From Bog-473 sp963736525 (lineage in GTDB: Bacteria; Actinomycetota; Acidimicrobiia; Acidimicrobiales; RAAP-2), in contig CAVTPF010000014.1 of assembly GCA_963736525.1 (NCBI GenBank), positions 1 through 64,000 of the forward strand: a stretch of DNA of 64,000 nucleotides, read 5' to 3'. How positions within the stretch are numbered: position 1 is the first letter of the stretch; each line of letters starts with the position of its first letter. The notes beneath the pieces were generated by a model that searched no databases, was not told the DNA's origin, and saw only the letters and a list, made by a program, of their open reading frames with translations. This document shows, in pieces, positions 56,298-64,000 of the stretch. A program made the translations under genes and the position numbers.

Positions 56298-57071
56298 TCA
56301 GAGCACCCGCTCCAGCCGGGCCGCCACCTCGCGGTAGCGGGCCACGGGTATCAGGTGGACACCGTCGAACGCCTCCGAGTCGCGGATGGCCCCCACGAGG
56401 TCGCACGCGGCGTCGACGCCGGCGTTGCGGTCGCGCTCGAGGCGCTCGACGAGCGCCGCCGGAATGGTGAGGCCGGGGATCTCCTTGACCAGGTTGCGGG
56501 CCATGGCAGGGCTCGCCACCACGATCACGCCGGCGTAGACGGGTCCCGGCACCTCCATCCGGGCGCGCCAGGCCAGCAGGTCGTCGACGGAGAACCCGAT
56601 CTGGACGAAGAGGAAGTCGGCCTCTTGTTTCCAGGCCGGCAGAGGCCGCAACCCGCTGGCGACCCCGAAGCGCATGAGCGCGCCGCCCGGCAGGCCCGCT
56701 GCGTAGGCGCGGGCCTCGGCCAGCATCGTCTGCACCGTGAGCTCGCTGGTGCGCGCGCCGGCCACGGGTTCGTCGCCGTAGACGAAGAGGAATTGGTCCA
56801 CGCCGTAGGCCGCCGCGGTGAGCAGATCGCGGCGGAAGCCGAGGAGGTTCCTGTCGCGGGCGTTCAGGCAGGCGATGGACCGCCCGCCCATGGCCTCCAC
56901 CTCGTGGGCGACGGCCACGCTCGAGACGGTGGCCCGGCCGATGTGGTTGTCGGGGATGAGAAACGCGGTCGCGACGGGACTCAGCACGCCGATCTGGTGG
57001 CGAACCCGTTTCAGGTCAGGGGTGGTCGCCGGCTCGATCTCGCAGATCAGCTCGAATCCCGTCGCGGTCAT
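56298..57071 (-). CDS. Methylenetetrahydrofolate reductase family protein, short actinobacterial form
   Basis: 257 residues, TIM-barrel FAD-fold of the MTHFR family: FELICEIEPATTPDLKRV, QFLFVYGDEPV, RFGVASGLRPLPAWKQEADF, then FLFVQIGFSVDDLLAW. It is shorter than E. coli MetF (about 296) and resembles the non-canonical mycobacterial MTHFRs. It would reduce 5,10-methylene-tetrahydrofolate to 5-methyl-tetrahydrofolate for methionine synthesis. Lies 7 bases after a GNAT gene on the same strand. Converges with the HAD gene (4-base gap). Confidence 0.85.
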   Translation of the reverse strand: MTATGFELICEIEPATTPDLKRVRHQIGVLSPVATAFLIPDNHIGRATVSSVAVAHEVEAMGGRSIACLNARDRNLLGFRRDLLTAAAYGVDQFLFVYGDEPVAGARTSELTVQTMLAEARAYAAGLPGGALMRFGVASGLRPLPAWKQEADFLFVQIGFSVDDLLAWRARMEVPGPVYAGVIVVASPAMARNLVKEIPGLTIPAALVERLERDRNAGVDAACDLVGAIRDSEAFDGVHLIPVARYREVAARLERVL

Positions 57072-57078
57072 GGGGCGG

Positions 57079-57576
57079 TCAGGCTAGGGCCTTGGCGAAG
57101 CGGATGTACCACGAGGGCAGCGGACGTCCGGCCGGGTCGGTCGAGAGGCGCCGCCACCCGGTCGCCTCGTAGAGGGCCACCGCCTCGGGCTGGCGGTCCC
57201 CCGTGGCCAGCTGCAGTGCGTGCAGCCCGAGGCCGCGCGCGGCCGCCTCCAGCTCGGCCATCAGGGCGCGGGCGACACCACGGCCGCGCCAGCCCGGGTC
57301 CACCCAGAGGCGCCTGACCTCGCCCGTCGCCGGTGCCACGGCGCGGAGGCCCACCCCGCCCACGACGAACGTGTCGCCCGCCCGGGCCACCAGGAAGGCG
57401 CCACCGGGTGGGTCGAACATGTCGGCTCGCAGCCCGAGTTCGCCGCCGTCGAGGCCGCCGTACCGCGCCACCAGCTCGGCCTCGGCCTGCGCGACGACCC
57501 ATTGGGGCCCGTCGTCGCCGTAGGGTTCGCGCGCCAGGAACACGTCGGGCCCGGAGGCGGATGTGACGGGATCCAC
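57079..57576 (-). CDS. GNAT family N-acetyltransferase
   Basis: 165 residues. Acetyl-CoA-binding motif A VRRLWVDPGWRGRGVARALM and motif B LQLATGDRQPEAVALYEATG. Small-molecule or protein acetyltransferase of unknown substrate. GTG 57576 chosen because upstream sequence belongs to the ileS promoter side; the longer frame to 57648 overlaps ileS. The 62-base divergent gap to ileS is too short for a T-box. Confidence 0.88.
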   Translation of the reverse strand: MDPVTSASGPDVFLAREPYGDDGPQWVVAQAEAELVARYGGLDGGELGLRADMFDPPGGAFLVARAGDTFVVGGVGLRAVAPATGEVRRLWVDPGWRGRGVARALMAELEAAARGLGLHALQLATGDRQPEAVALYEATGWRRLSTDPAGRPLPSWYIRFAKALA

Positions 57577-57638
57577 AGCCTCTATCCTTTCCGAGACGCC
57601 GGGGACGACCGTCCCCCTTCGTCGAACGCCCCGTTCCC

Positions 57639-60600
57639 GTGCTCTCACCCGTCCCCGCCGACACCGACTTCGTCGCCCTCGAGCTGGCCGAGCTGGCCCG
57701 CTGGGCCGAGCACCGCGTCTTCGAACGCTCCGTCGAGCAACGAGAGGGCGCGCCGCGGTGGGTCTTCTACGAGGGCCCTCCGACCGCCAACGGCATGCCG
57801 GGTCTGCACCACGTCTGGGCCCGCGTCTACAAGGACCTCTTCTGTCGCTTCCGCACCATGGACGGCAACTTCGTGGCCCGCCGGGCGGGCTGGGACACCC
57901 ACGGGCTGCCCGTCGAGGTGGAGGTGGAGAAGAAGCTCGGCATCACCGGCAAGGAGCAGATAGAGGAGCAGGTCGGCATCGCCGAGTTCACCCGGCTCTG
58001 CCGCGAGTCGGTGTACTCCTACGTGGACGAATTCGCCCGCCTCACCACTCGCATCGGCTACTGGGTCGACATGGACGTGGCGTACTGGACGCTCGACCCC
58101 GGTTACATCGAGTCCGTGTGGTGGCACTTGCAACAGCTCTTCGACCAGGGCCTGCTCTACGAGGACCTCAAGGTCGTGCCCTACTGCCCTCGCTGCGGCA
58201 CCGCACTGTCGAGCCACGAGCTCGGCCAGGCCGACGTCTACCGCGACGAGGAGGACGAGTCGGCCTACCTCCGCCTGCGGCTGCGTGACCCCGATCCGGC
58301 GCGGGTGGGCGACGCGAGGTGGTTGGCCGTGTGGACGACGACACCGTGGACCCTGTTGTCCAACACCGGCGTCGCGGTGAACCCGGAGCTGACCTACGCC
58401 GTGGTGGACGAGACGCTCGTGGCGGACGACCTGGTGGACGCCGTCATGGGGGAGGGCGCGCGCGCCCGCGTCACCCGGCGCGTGCCCGGCGCGGCGCTCG
58501 TCGGCCTCCGTTACGAACGTCCCTTCGACGACCTCGAGCCGCCGCACGGCGCCGACGGGTGGCGGGTCGTCCCCGCCGACTACGTCACGACCGAAGAGGG
58601 CACCGGGCTCGTGCACCTGGCGCCGGCGTTCGGGGAGATCGACCGCCAGATCGGACGCGACAACGGACTGCCCGGCCTCAACCCGGTGGGTCCCGACGGC
58701 CGATTCATCGCGGACGTCGAATGGCTGGCGGGTCGCGAGGTCCGTGACGCCAATCACGACATCAACGACCGCCTGGAGTCCTCGGGCCTCCTCATCCGGC
58801 GCGCGCCGTACATCCACTCGTACCCCCACTGCTGGCGCTGCCGCACCCCCCTCATCTACTGGGGCAAGCCCAGCTGGTACATCGCCACGTCCAGCCGCAA
58901 GGACGATCTCCTGTCGGCCAACGCCACCGTGGACTGGCACCCCCCGTACATCCGTGACGGCCGCTTCGGCGAGTGGCTCGCCAACAACGTGGACTGGGCG
59001 CTCTCGCGCGACCGCTACTGGGGTACCCCACTGCCGATCTGGCGCTGCGGGCGCGGCCATGTGCGCTGCGTGGGCTCGCTGGCCGAGCTCTCGGACCTCT
59101 GCGGGCGTGACGTCACCGGCATCGACCCGCATCGACCCACGATCGACGAGGTGACGTTCACCTGCTCGACGTGCGCGGCCGACGGGGCCGACGACGAGCT
59201 CTCGGTGTCGCGCCGCGTGGAGCCGGTCATCGATGCGTGGTTCGACTCGGGCTCCATGCCCGCCGCGCAGGTCGGCTACCCCCACGCGCCCGGCTCGGCC
59301 GAGGCGTTCACCTTCCCGGCCGACTTCATCTCGGAGGCCATCGACCAGACCCGCGGCTGGTTCTACTCGCTGCTCGCCATCAACACCCTGGTGTTCGGCG
59401 AGAGCCCGTACCGGCACGTCGTCTGCCTCGGCCACATCGTCGACGCCGACGGTCGCAAAATGTCCAAGTCGCTGGGCAACATCATCGACCCCTGGAAGAT
59501 CCTCGACACCCGGGGTGCCGACGCCATGCGTTGGTGGATGTTCAGCCAGGGTTCGCCGTGGACGCCGACGCGGGCCACGCTCGGGGCCATCGACACGGCC
59601 ATGCGCGACATGCTGCTCACGCTGTGGAACACGTTCAGCTTCTTCACCACCTACGCCTCGCTGAACGGTTTCGACCCTTCGGACCCGGCCATCCCGGCGC
59701 CGGATCAGCGGGGCCCGCTCGACCGCTGGATCCTCTCGCGCCTCGCCAGCACGACGGTGGTGGCCACGGAGGCGCTGCGGGCCTACGAGCCCCTCGCAGC
59801 CGCCACCGCCCTGGCCGACCTCGTCGACGATCTGTCCAACTGGTACGTCCGGCGCAGCCGGCGCCGGTTCTGGCGGACCGACCCCGACGCTCCCCGAGAC
59901 GACACCCCCGCCGCGCAGGCCACGTTGTACACGGTGCTGACGGAGCTCTCGCTGCTGCTGGCCCCGTTCTGCCCCTTCGTGTCGGACGCCATGTGGCGCC
60001 ACCTGACCGGCGCGGGGCAGGACGCGTCGGTGCACCTGGCCGACTGGCCCGCCGCCGACACGGCGCTGATCGAACCCGAGCTCGAGGCGCAGATGGCACT
60101 CGCCCGCCGGCTGACCTCGCTGGGCCGCGCCGCCCGCAGCGAGGCGTCGGTGAAGGTGCGCCAGCCCCTGAAGCGCGCCCTCGTCTTCCTCCCCTCCGAC
60201 GCGCCCGAGATCCTGCGCGACATCGTCGCCGACGAGCTCAATGTCGACGAGATCGACACGGCCGACGAGCTGAGCGAGGTCATCTCGTTCGAGCTCGTGC
60301 CGAACTTCAGCACGCTGGGCCCGCGCCTCAAGGACCGAGTCCAGGAGCTCAAGCCGGCCCTGGCCCGGCTCGACGGTGCCGCCGCCGCGGCCGCGCTCGA
60401 AGCGGGGGAGCCGGTCACGGTCACGCTCGGGGGCGAGGCCGTCGTGCTGTCGCCCGAGGACCTGTCGCTGCGGGTCCGGGGCCAGCCGGGCTTCGCGGTC
60501 TCACGCGAAGGCGGCGAGGTGGTGGCGCTCGACCTGGCTCTCGACGACGAGCTGCGCCGCCGCGGCCTGGCCCGCGAGGTCGTGCGCCTCGTGCAGGACC

Positions 60601-60848
60601 TGCGCAAGACGAGCGGCCTGGAGGTCTCCGACCGCATCGTGCTGCGCGTGGTGGGCCTCGATGCCATCGCCGACCAGTTCGACCACATCGCGCGGGAGGT
60701 CCTGGCCGTCGACATCGTGGCGGAGGCCGGCGAGGGGCAGGGGACGATCCTCGAGCTCGACGAGGAGCTGCTCACCGAGCCGGTGCGGGTCTGGCTGCAC
60801 AAGGTGGACGGCGCCGGCTGGCAGCCGCCGTCGAGCAAGGCCGGCTAG
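57639..60848 (+). CDS. ileS: Isoleucyl-tRNA synthetase, long (eukaryote-like) type
   Basis: 1069 residues. Rossmann core with HIGH-equivalent in GLHHVWARVYKD, editing domain (AVWTTTPWTLLSNTGVAVN), GWDTHGLPVE, KMSKS motif in GRKMSKSLGN (about residues 606-610), tRNA anticodon domain to about 850, and a long C-terminal extension ending near 1069. The C-terminal YVRRSRRRFWR followed by an extension without an obvious zinc-ribbon Cys cluster places it in the IleS2-like class that includes mupirocin-resistant enzymes. GTG start 57639. Stop abuts the MarR stop tail to tail. Confidence 0.96.
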   Translation: MLSPVPADTDFVALELAELARWAEHRVFERSVEQREGAPRWVFYEGPPTANGMPGLHHVWARVYKDLFCRFRTMDGNFVARRAGWDTHGLPVEVEVEKKLGITGKEQIEEQVGIAEFTRLCRESVYSYVDEFARLTTRIGYWVDMDVAYWTLDPGYIESVWWHLQQLFDQGLLYEDLKVVPYCPRCGTALSSHELGQADVYRDEEDESAYLRLRLRDPDPARVGDARWLAVWTTTPWTLLSNTGVAVNPELTYAVVDETLVADDLVDAVMGEGARARVTRRVPGAALVGLRYERPFDDLEPPHGADGWRVVPADYVTTEEGTGLVHLAPAFGEIDRQIGRDNGLPGLNPVGPDGRFIADVEWLAGREVRDANHDINDRLESSGLLIRRAPYIHSYPHCWRCRTPLIYWGKPSWYIATSSRKDDLLSANATVDWHPPYIRDGRFGEWLANNVDWALSRDRYWGTPLPIWRCGRGHVRCVGSLAELSDLCGRDVTGIDPHRPTIDEVTFTCSTCAADGADDELSVSRRVEPVIDAWFDSGSMPAAQVGYPHAPGSAEAFTFPADFISEAIDQTRGWFYSLLAINTLVFGESPYRHVVCLGHIVDADGRKMSKSLGNIIDPWKILDTRGADAMRWWMFSQGSPWTPTRATLGAIDTAMRDMLLTLWNTFSFFTTYASLNGFDPSDPAIPAPDQRGPLDRWILSRLASTTVVATEALRAYEPLAAATALADLVDDLSNWYVRRSRRRFWRTDPDAPRDDTPAAQATLYTVLTELSLLLAPFCPFVSDAMWRHLTGAGQDASVHLADWPAADTALIEPELEAQMALARRLTSLGRAARSEASVKVRQPLKRALVFLPSDAPEILRDIVADELNVDEIDTADELSEVISFELVPNFSTLGPRLKDRVQELKPALARLDGAAAAAALEAGEPVTVTLGGEAVVLSPEDLSLRVRGQPGFAVSREGGEVVALDLALDDELRRRGLAREVVRLVQDLRKTSGLEVSDRIVLRVVGLDAIADQFDHIAREVLAVDIVAEAGEGQGTILELDEELLTEPVRVWLHKVDGAGWQPPSSKAG

Positions 60849-61378
60849 CAGCCGGCGTCGAGCACCTTCGCGAGCACCCTGGCCAAGGCGACGCGCTCGC
60901 TCTCGTCGAGGTGGGCGATGAGATGGCGTTCTATCCCCTCGATGTGGGCCGCCACCGCGCGCTCCAGCACGGTGCGCCCCTCGGGCGTGAGGACGACGTG
61001 GATGCTGCGACGGTCGCTCGGGCAGTTCTGCCGCAGCACGAGCCCGGCGTCGACCATGCGGTCGACCAGGCGGGTGACACCGCCGGTGGTCAGGGCCACG
61101 TCGGTGCTGAGCCGGCTCATGGTCAGGCGGCCCTCCGGGGCGGCGCCGACATGGATGAGGACGTCGAAGAAGACCAGCGGGATCCCGACGGACTGCTCCA
61201 ACTCGCGGCCGAGCGACTCGGTCAAACGGCGGTTGGTACGGATGATGAGGCCCATCAACTCGATGCGCTCGTCGTCCATCTGCCCGAGGACGCCGCAGGA
61301 GCCGTCGTCAGCGCCCGACGCGGCGCGGCCCTCGCCGTCGCCCGTGGTGGGGAAGGTCACCGTTCCCATACCGCTCAT
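60845..61378 (-). CDS. MarR-family transcriptional regulator
   Basis: About 177 residues. Winged-helix core: MGLIIRTNRRLTESLGRELE, PLVFFDVLIHVGAAPEGRLT, recognition helix ALTTGGVTRLVDRM, wing NCPSDRRSIHVVLTPEG. The N-terminal 33 residues are Gly-rich, and starts at 61378, 61369 or 61279 are all possible; 61378 has GGGAG close upstream. Divergent from the YceI gene. An operator-like repeat in the shared region suggests it represses both that gene and itself. Confidence 0.92.
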   Translation of the reverse strand: MSGMGTVTFPTTGDGEGRAASGADDGSCGVLGQMDDERIELMGLIIRTNRRLTESLGRELEQSVGIPLVFFDVLIHVGAAPEGRLTMSRLSTDVALTTGGVTRLVDRMVDAGLVLRQNCPSDRRSIHVVLTPEGRTVLERAVAAHIEGIERHLIAHLDESERVALARVLAKVLDAGC

Positions 61379-61416
61379 TCTCTCCCGAAATCGCCCGGCA
61401 GCCCTAGTTTCGCTGC

Positions 61417-61446
61417 TTGACAAGTATCTGTTTACTCAGATATTAT
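61417..61446 (+). promoter_or_regulatory. Near-consensus sigma-70 promoter of the YceI-family gene
   Basis: TTGACA at 61417-61422 and TATTAT at 61441-61446, separated by 18 bases. An unusually good housekeeping promoter, placed 40 bases before the YceI ATG and facing it. Its spacer is occupied by the inverted repeat described separately. Confidence 0.75.
61425..61442. promoter_or_regulatory. Probable MarR operator inside the promoter
   Basis: TATCTG, 6-base spacer TTTACT, CAGATA: perfect 6-bp arms, 18 bp in total, the usual size of MarR sites. It lies exactly between the -35 and -10 elements, where a bound dimer would block RNA polymerase. Confidence 0.72.
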
Positions 61447-61485
61447 ACTCTCAACAGTCATCAGATCAACCAAGGAGACCGAGAA

Positions 61486-62049
61486 ATGACCACCACCACC
61501 AGCGCGGGGACCCTGCCGAAGGCGGGCACGTACACCATCGACCCCGCCCACACCGAGGTGGGCTTCATCGCCCGCCACCTGATCGGCACCAAGGTCCGGG
61601 GCCGCTTCACCGAGGTGTCCGGCACCTTCACCGTGGCCGAGAACCCCGAGGACTCGAGCGTCGAGGCCGTCGTCCAGGCCGCCAGCATCCACACGAACCA
61701 GGCGCAACGTGACGACCACCTGCGCACGAACGACTTCCTGGACGTCCCGAACCACCCGACGCTCACCCTCAAGAGCACTGGGCTGAAGAGGGTCGACGAC
61801 GCCCACTGGGTGCTCACCGGTGACCTCACCATCCGGGGCGTCACCAAGTCGGTGGACTTCGAGCTCGAGTTCCTGGGTGAGGGCGCGTCCATGCAGGAGG
61901 GCAAGACCGTCGTGGCCTTCTCCGCCACGGGCGAGATCGACCGCCGCGACTTCGGCGTCAGCTTCAACCACTCGCTGCTCGACGGCAGCGTCGTGGTGGG
62001 CAACAAGGTCGTGATCGAGGTCGAGGTGGAGGCCAGCCTGGTCGACTGA
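61486..62049 (+). CDS. YceI-family lipid/isoprenoid-binding protein
   Basis: 187 residues, lipocalin-like beta barrel: GTYTIDPAHTEVGFIARHLI, KVRGRFTEVSGTF, VEAVVQAASIHTNQAQRD and the C-terminal FGVSFNHSLLDGSVVVGNKV. YceI proteins bind polyisoprenoids or long acyl amides. This copy has no signal peptide, so it is cytoplasmic. ATG 61486 has AAGGAG upstream. Expressed from a strong promoter that appears to be MarR-repressed; the inducer is unknown. Confidence 0.94.
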   Translation: MTTTTSAGTLPKAGTYTIDPAHTEVGFIARHLIGTKVRGRFTEVSGTFTVAENPEDSSVEAVVQAASIHTNQAQRDDHLRTNDFLDVPNHPTLTLKSTGLKRVDDAHWVLTGDLTIRGVTKSVDFELEFLGEGASMQEGKTVVAFSATGEIDRRDFGVSFNHSLLDGSVVVGNKVVIEVEVEASLVD

Positions 62050-62119
62050 CCCCGGAGGGCCCGGTGGCCTGCCTCCGACGGGGCGGTCACCGGGCTGCTC
62101 ACCGGTACGCTTCCCGGCC

Positions 62120-63790
62120 ATGCCCACTCGCCCGGACGGCCTGCGCGCCGTGCCGGCCACGGAGATCCGCCACATCGCGTCGGCGCGCCCCGAGGACACC
62201 TATGTCCTGGCCGTCGACCTGGGGACGGGGGGACCCAAGGTGGCGGTCCTGTCCGCCAACGGCCACATCGTCGCCCACTCGTTCGAGGCGGTTGGCATCG
62301 ACCTGACCGGCGACGGCGGCGCCGAGCAATCGCCCGAGGAGTGGTGGGACGCCATCGTGACGTCGGCCCGCCGGGCGCTCAGCGACAGCGGCGTGGCCCC
62401 CGAGCGGGTGGTCGGCGTCGGGTGCACCTCGCAGTGGATGGGCACGGTGCCCGTGGACGACGCGGGGGAGGCCATCGGTCCCGCCATCATCTGGATGGAC
62501 TCGCGGGGCGCCCGCGCCGTGCGCGAGACCGTCCGTGGCACGCTCAATGTCCAGGGGTACTCCGCCTCCAAACTGGCGCGCTGGGTCCGGCGCACGGGCG
62601 GAATCCCGAGCCTGTCGGGCAAGGACCCGGTCGGGCACATCCACTTCCTGCGCCAGCACCGTCCCGACGTCTACGCCGCCGCCGCGGTCTTCCTCGAGCC
62701 GGTCGACTACCTCAACCTGCGCCTCACTGGGCTGGCCCGGGCCTCGCACGACTCCGTCACCGGGTACTGGGTCACCGACAACCGCGACATCGGTGCGATC
62801 TCCTATGACGACGGCCTGATCGAGCTGGCCGGCCTGGAGCGCTCCACGCTGCCCGACCTCGTCCCGACGGGCAGCGTGCTCGGGGGCCTGGCCGCCGGAG
62901 CGGCCGCCGAGCTCGGGCTGCTGCCCGGCACGCCCGTCGTCACCGGGACGGGCGACCTCCACTCGGCTGCCGTGGGCTCGGGCGCCGTGGCGGACTTCGC
63001 CGGCCACCTCTACATCGGCACCTCCAGCTGGATCAGCTGCCACGTGCCGTTCAAGAAGACCGACGCCCTGACCAACATCGCGTCCATCCCCTCGGGGATC
63101 CCGGGCCGCTACCTGCTGGCCGACGAGCACGAGACCGGCGGCGCCTGCCTGACCTGGCTGCGCGACAACCTGCTCTTCCCGGGTGACGCCCTCGGCGCCG
63201 CCGGCGCGCCCGAGCATTTCTTCGCCACGCTCAACGACATGGCGTCGTCGGTGCCGGCGGGATCCAACGGCGTCCTCTTCACCCCGTGGCTGAACGGAGA
63301 ACGGTCGCCGGTCGACGACCACACCATCCGGGGCGGGTTCCACAACCTCTCGCTGTCGTCGACCCGCTCGGACATGGTGCGGGCCGTCCTCGAGGGCGTG
63401 GCGCTCAACTCGACCTGGCTGCTCGGCGCGGTGGAGAAGTTCTGCAAGCGGCGCTTCGAGTCGCTGGCCTTCGTCGGCGGGGGCGCCAATTCGGACCTGT
63501 GGTGCCAGATCCACGCCGACGCCACCGGGCGCACGGTCCGCCAGATCGCCGACCCGGTGCTGGCCAACGTGCGTGGCGCCGGCCTCCTGACCCTGCTCGC
63601 GCTCGGGCACCTGAGCGTGGCCGACATCCCCGGCACCGTGCAGGTGAAGGCCGTCTACGAGGCGGATCGATCGTCGGCGGAGGTGTACGCCCCGCTGCTC
63701 AAGGAGTTCGTCGCCTTCTACGAGAAGACGAAGGGCATCCACAAGCGCCTCAACGGGAAGCGCCTGAGTCAGCCGTCGCCCGCCGGCTGA
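62120..63790 (+). CDS. FGGY-family carbohydrate kinase (xylulokinase-like)
   Basis: 556 residues of the actin/hexokinase-fold sugar kinases. Phosphate-1 motif VLAVDLGTGGPKVAVL, GVGCTSQWMGTVPVDDAG, AIIWMDSRGA, second ATP-binding region VVTGTGDLHSAAVGSGA, and C-terminal FVGGGANSDLWCQI adenosine motif. Xylulokinase-like members dominate this layout, but glycerol or other polyols are possible. No sugar transporter or isomerase adjoins it. 70 bases after the YceI gene; possibly separate. Confidence 0.9.
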   Translation: MPTRPDGLRAVPATEIRHIASARPEDTYVLAVDLGTGGPKVAVLSANGHIVAHSFEAVGIDLTGDGGAEQSPEEWWDAIVTSARRALSDSGVAPERVVGVGCTSQWMGTVPVDDAGEAIGPAIIWMDSRGARAVRETVRGTLNVQGYSASKLARWVRRTGGIPSLSGKDPVGHIHFLRQHRPDVYAAAAVFLEPVDYLNLRLTGLARASHDSVTGYWVTDNRDIGAISYDDGLIELAGLERSTLPDLVPTGSVLGGLAAGAAAELGLLPGTPVVTGTGDLHSAAVGSGAVADFAGHLYIGTSSWISCHVPFKKTDALTNIASIPSGIPGRYLLADEHETGGACLTWLRDNLLFPGDALGAAGAPEHFFATLNDMASSVPAGSNGVLFTPWLNGERSPVDDHTIRGGFHNLSLSSTRSDMVRAVLEGVALNSTWLLGAVEKFCKRRFESLAFVGGGANSDLWCQIHADATGRTVRQIADPVLANVRGAGLLTLLALGHLSVADIPGTVQVKAVYEADRSSAEVYAPLLKEFVAFYEKTKGIHKRLNGKRLSQPSPAG

Positions 63791-63801
63791 CTCGGTGCGG
63801 C

Positions 63802-64000
63802 TCAGCCGGCCGCGCCGTGCCGCCACCGGTGTCGCGCCCGCCCGCCGGCCTCGCCCTTGGTGACGATGAGGGCGAGCGACGTGGTCACGTAGCCGCCGAG
63901 CTGCGTGCGCAGGTGCACGTCCGAATAGGGCGGCACGTCGACGTGGAGGTCCTCGGGGGCCCGCCCCTCGGTGTAGTCCACGTCGATGGCATGGCCGGCG
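63802..64000 (-). CDS. C-terminal part of an unrecognised protein, cut by window edge
   Basis: The minus frame reads from the window edge for 65 codons to a TGA at 63802-63804. Visible text includes HAIDVDYTEGRAPEDLHVDV, PPYSDVHLRTQLGGYVTTSL and ALIVTKGEAGG, ending in a basic tail. Regular composition and lack of stops suggest real coding sequence, but I do not recognise the family. Converges on the FGGY kinase gene with an 11-base gap. Confidence 0.6.
   Translation of the reverse strand, partial: AGHAIDVDYTEGRAPEDLHVDVPPYSDVHLRTQLGGYVTTSLALIVTKGEAGGRARHRWRHGAAG

Noticed and set aside
57577..57638. T-box leader for ileS
   Set aside because: The whole divergent gap is 62 bases, too short for a T-box, and no T-box sequence is visible.
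57645..60035. 796-codon open frame antisense to ileS
   Set aside because: ileS carries all catalytic motifs; the antisense frame has none.
1..64000. Prophage, integrative element or defence island
   Set aside because: No integrase, transposase, attachment repeats, restriction or toxin-antitoxin genes were recognised; gene content is metabolic and housekeeping throughout.

Overview
The window is GC-rich DNA packed with genes, with many 4-base start/stop overlaps and frequent GTG starts. F420-type LLM oxidoreductases, mycobacteria-like acyl-CoA modules, DUF3052, a non-canonical MTHFR and an imuA'-imuB-dnaE2 cassette with a Gram-positive-type LexA box all point to an actinobacterium. The surface protein with tandem 42-residue repeats of the GYWLVASDGG type suggests class Acidimicrobiia; this is inference from the protein family. 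I saw no tRNA, rRNA, CRISPR array, integrase, transposase or phage gene. The region reads as chromosomal core and metabolic DNA with a few decayed genes.

Layout. 1-4232: catalase (cut by the window edge), a phosphotransferase-fold protein, and a Tat-exported phosphoesterase. 4232-10073: a DNA-damage block, with the HMCES/YedK abasic-site protein divergent from imuA'-imuB-dnaE2 across a perfect 16-bp LexA palindrome. 10074-10599: non-coding, with an AT-rich palindrome and ECF sigma-factor remnants. 10600-17185: an EthD-like protein; a leftward set of GH15 enzyme, type II NADH dehydrogenase, SDR and a DapB-like dehydrogenase; and a rightward SDR. 17260-23326: cytochrome bd oxidase and its ABC assembly factors in the order cydD-cydC-cydA-cydB. 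23544-28347: phosphoribosyltransferase and NCS1 permease (probable nucleobase salvage), cobyric acid synthase, and two small proteins.

28367-34417: a probable polyamine (putrescine) degradation locus, with an FAD amine oxidase, a class III aminotransferase and an Lrp-type regulator leftward, and an aldehyde dehydrogenase and alanine dehydrogenase rightward. 34464-36858: two tandem proteins with class III cyclase domains, one apparently degenerate and one with all canonical residues, closed by a strong hairpin. 36909-38231: the secreted repeat protein. 38530-43079: an acyl-CoA module (acyl-CoA dehydrogenase, CoA-transferase, two MaoC-like hydratase subunits, acyl-CoA dehydrogenase) behind a perfect 27-nt palindrome. 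43121-47532: LLM oxidoreductase, methyltransferase, DUF3052, signal peptidase I, HAD hydrolase and a broken hydantoinase B gene. 47545-53334: a second acyl/CoA set, with acyl-CoA ligase and FMN alpha-hydroxyacid oxidase leftward, and LLM oxidoreductase, SnoaL-like protein, DUF35 protein and a thiolase-fold protein lacking the usual histidines rightward. 53352-64000: HAD hydrolases, quinone oxidoreductase, glutathione peroxidase, MTHFR, GNAT acetyltransferase, isoleucyl-tRNA synthetase, a divergent MarR/YceI pair with an operator-like repeat inside a near-consensus promoter, an FGGY kinase, and an unrecognised gene cut by the window edge.

The most unusual items are: an ImuB that seems to lack its N-terminal palm segment and its little-finger domain while keeping a clamp-binding-like motif; the shared LexA box between HMCES and that cassette; the thiolase-fold/DUF35 pair that may be an aldolase rather than a thiolase; the DUF1707-LiaF-like-cyclase fusion; and the polyamine locus with its own alanine-recycling enzyme.
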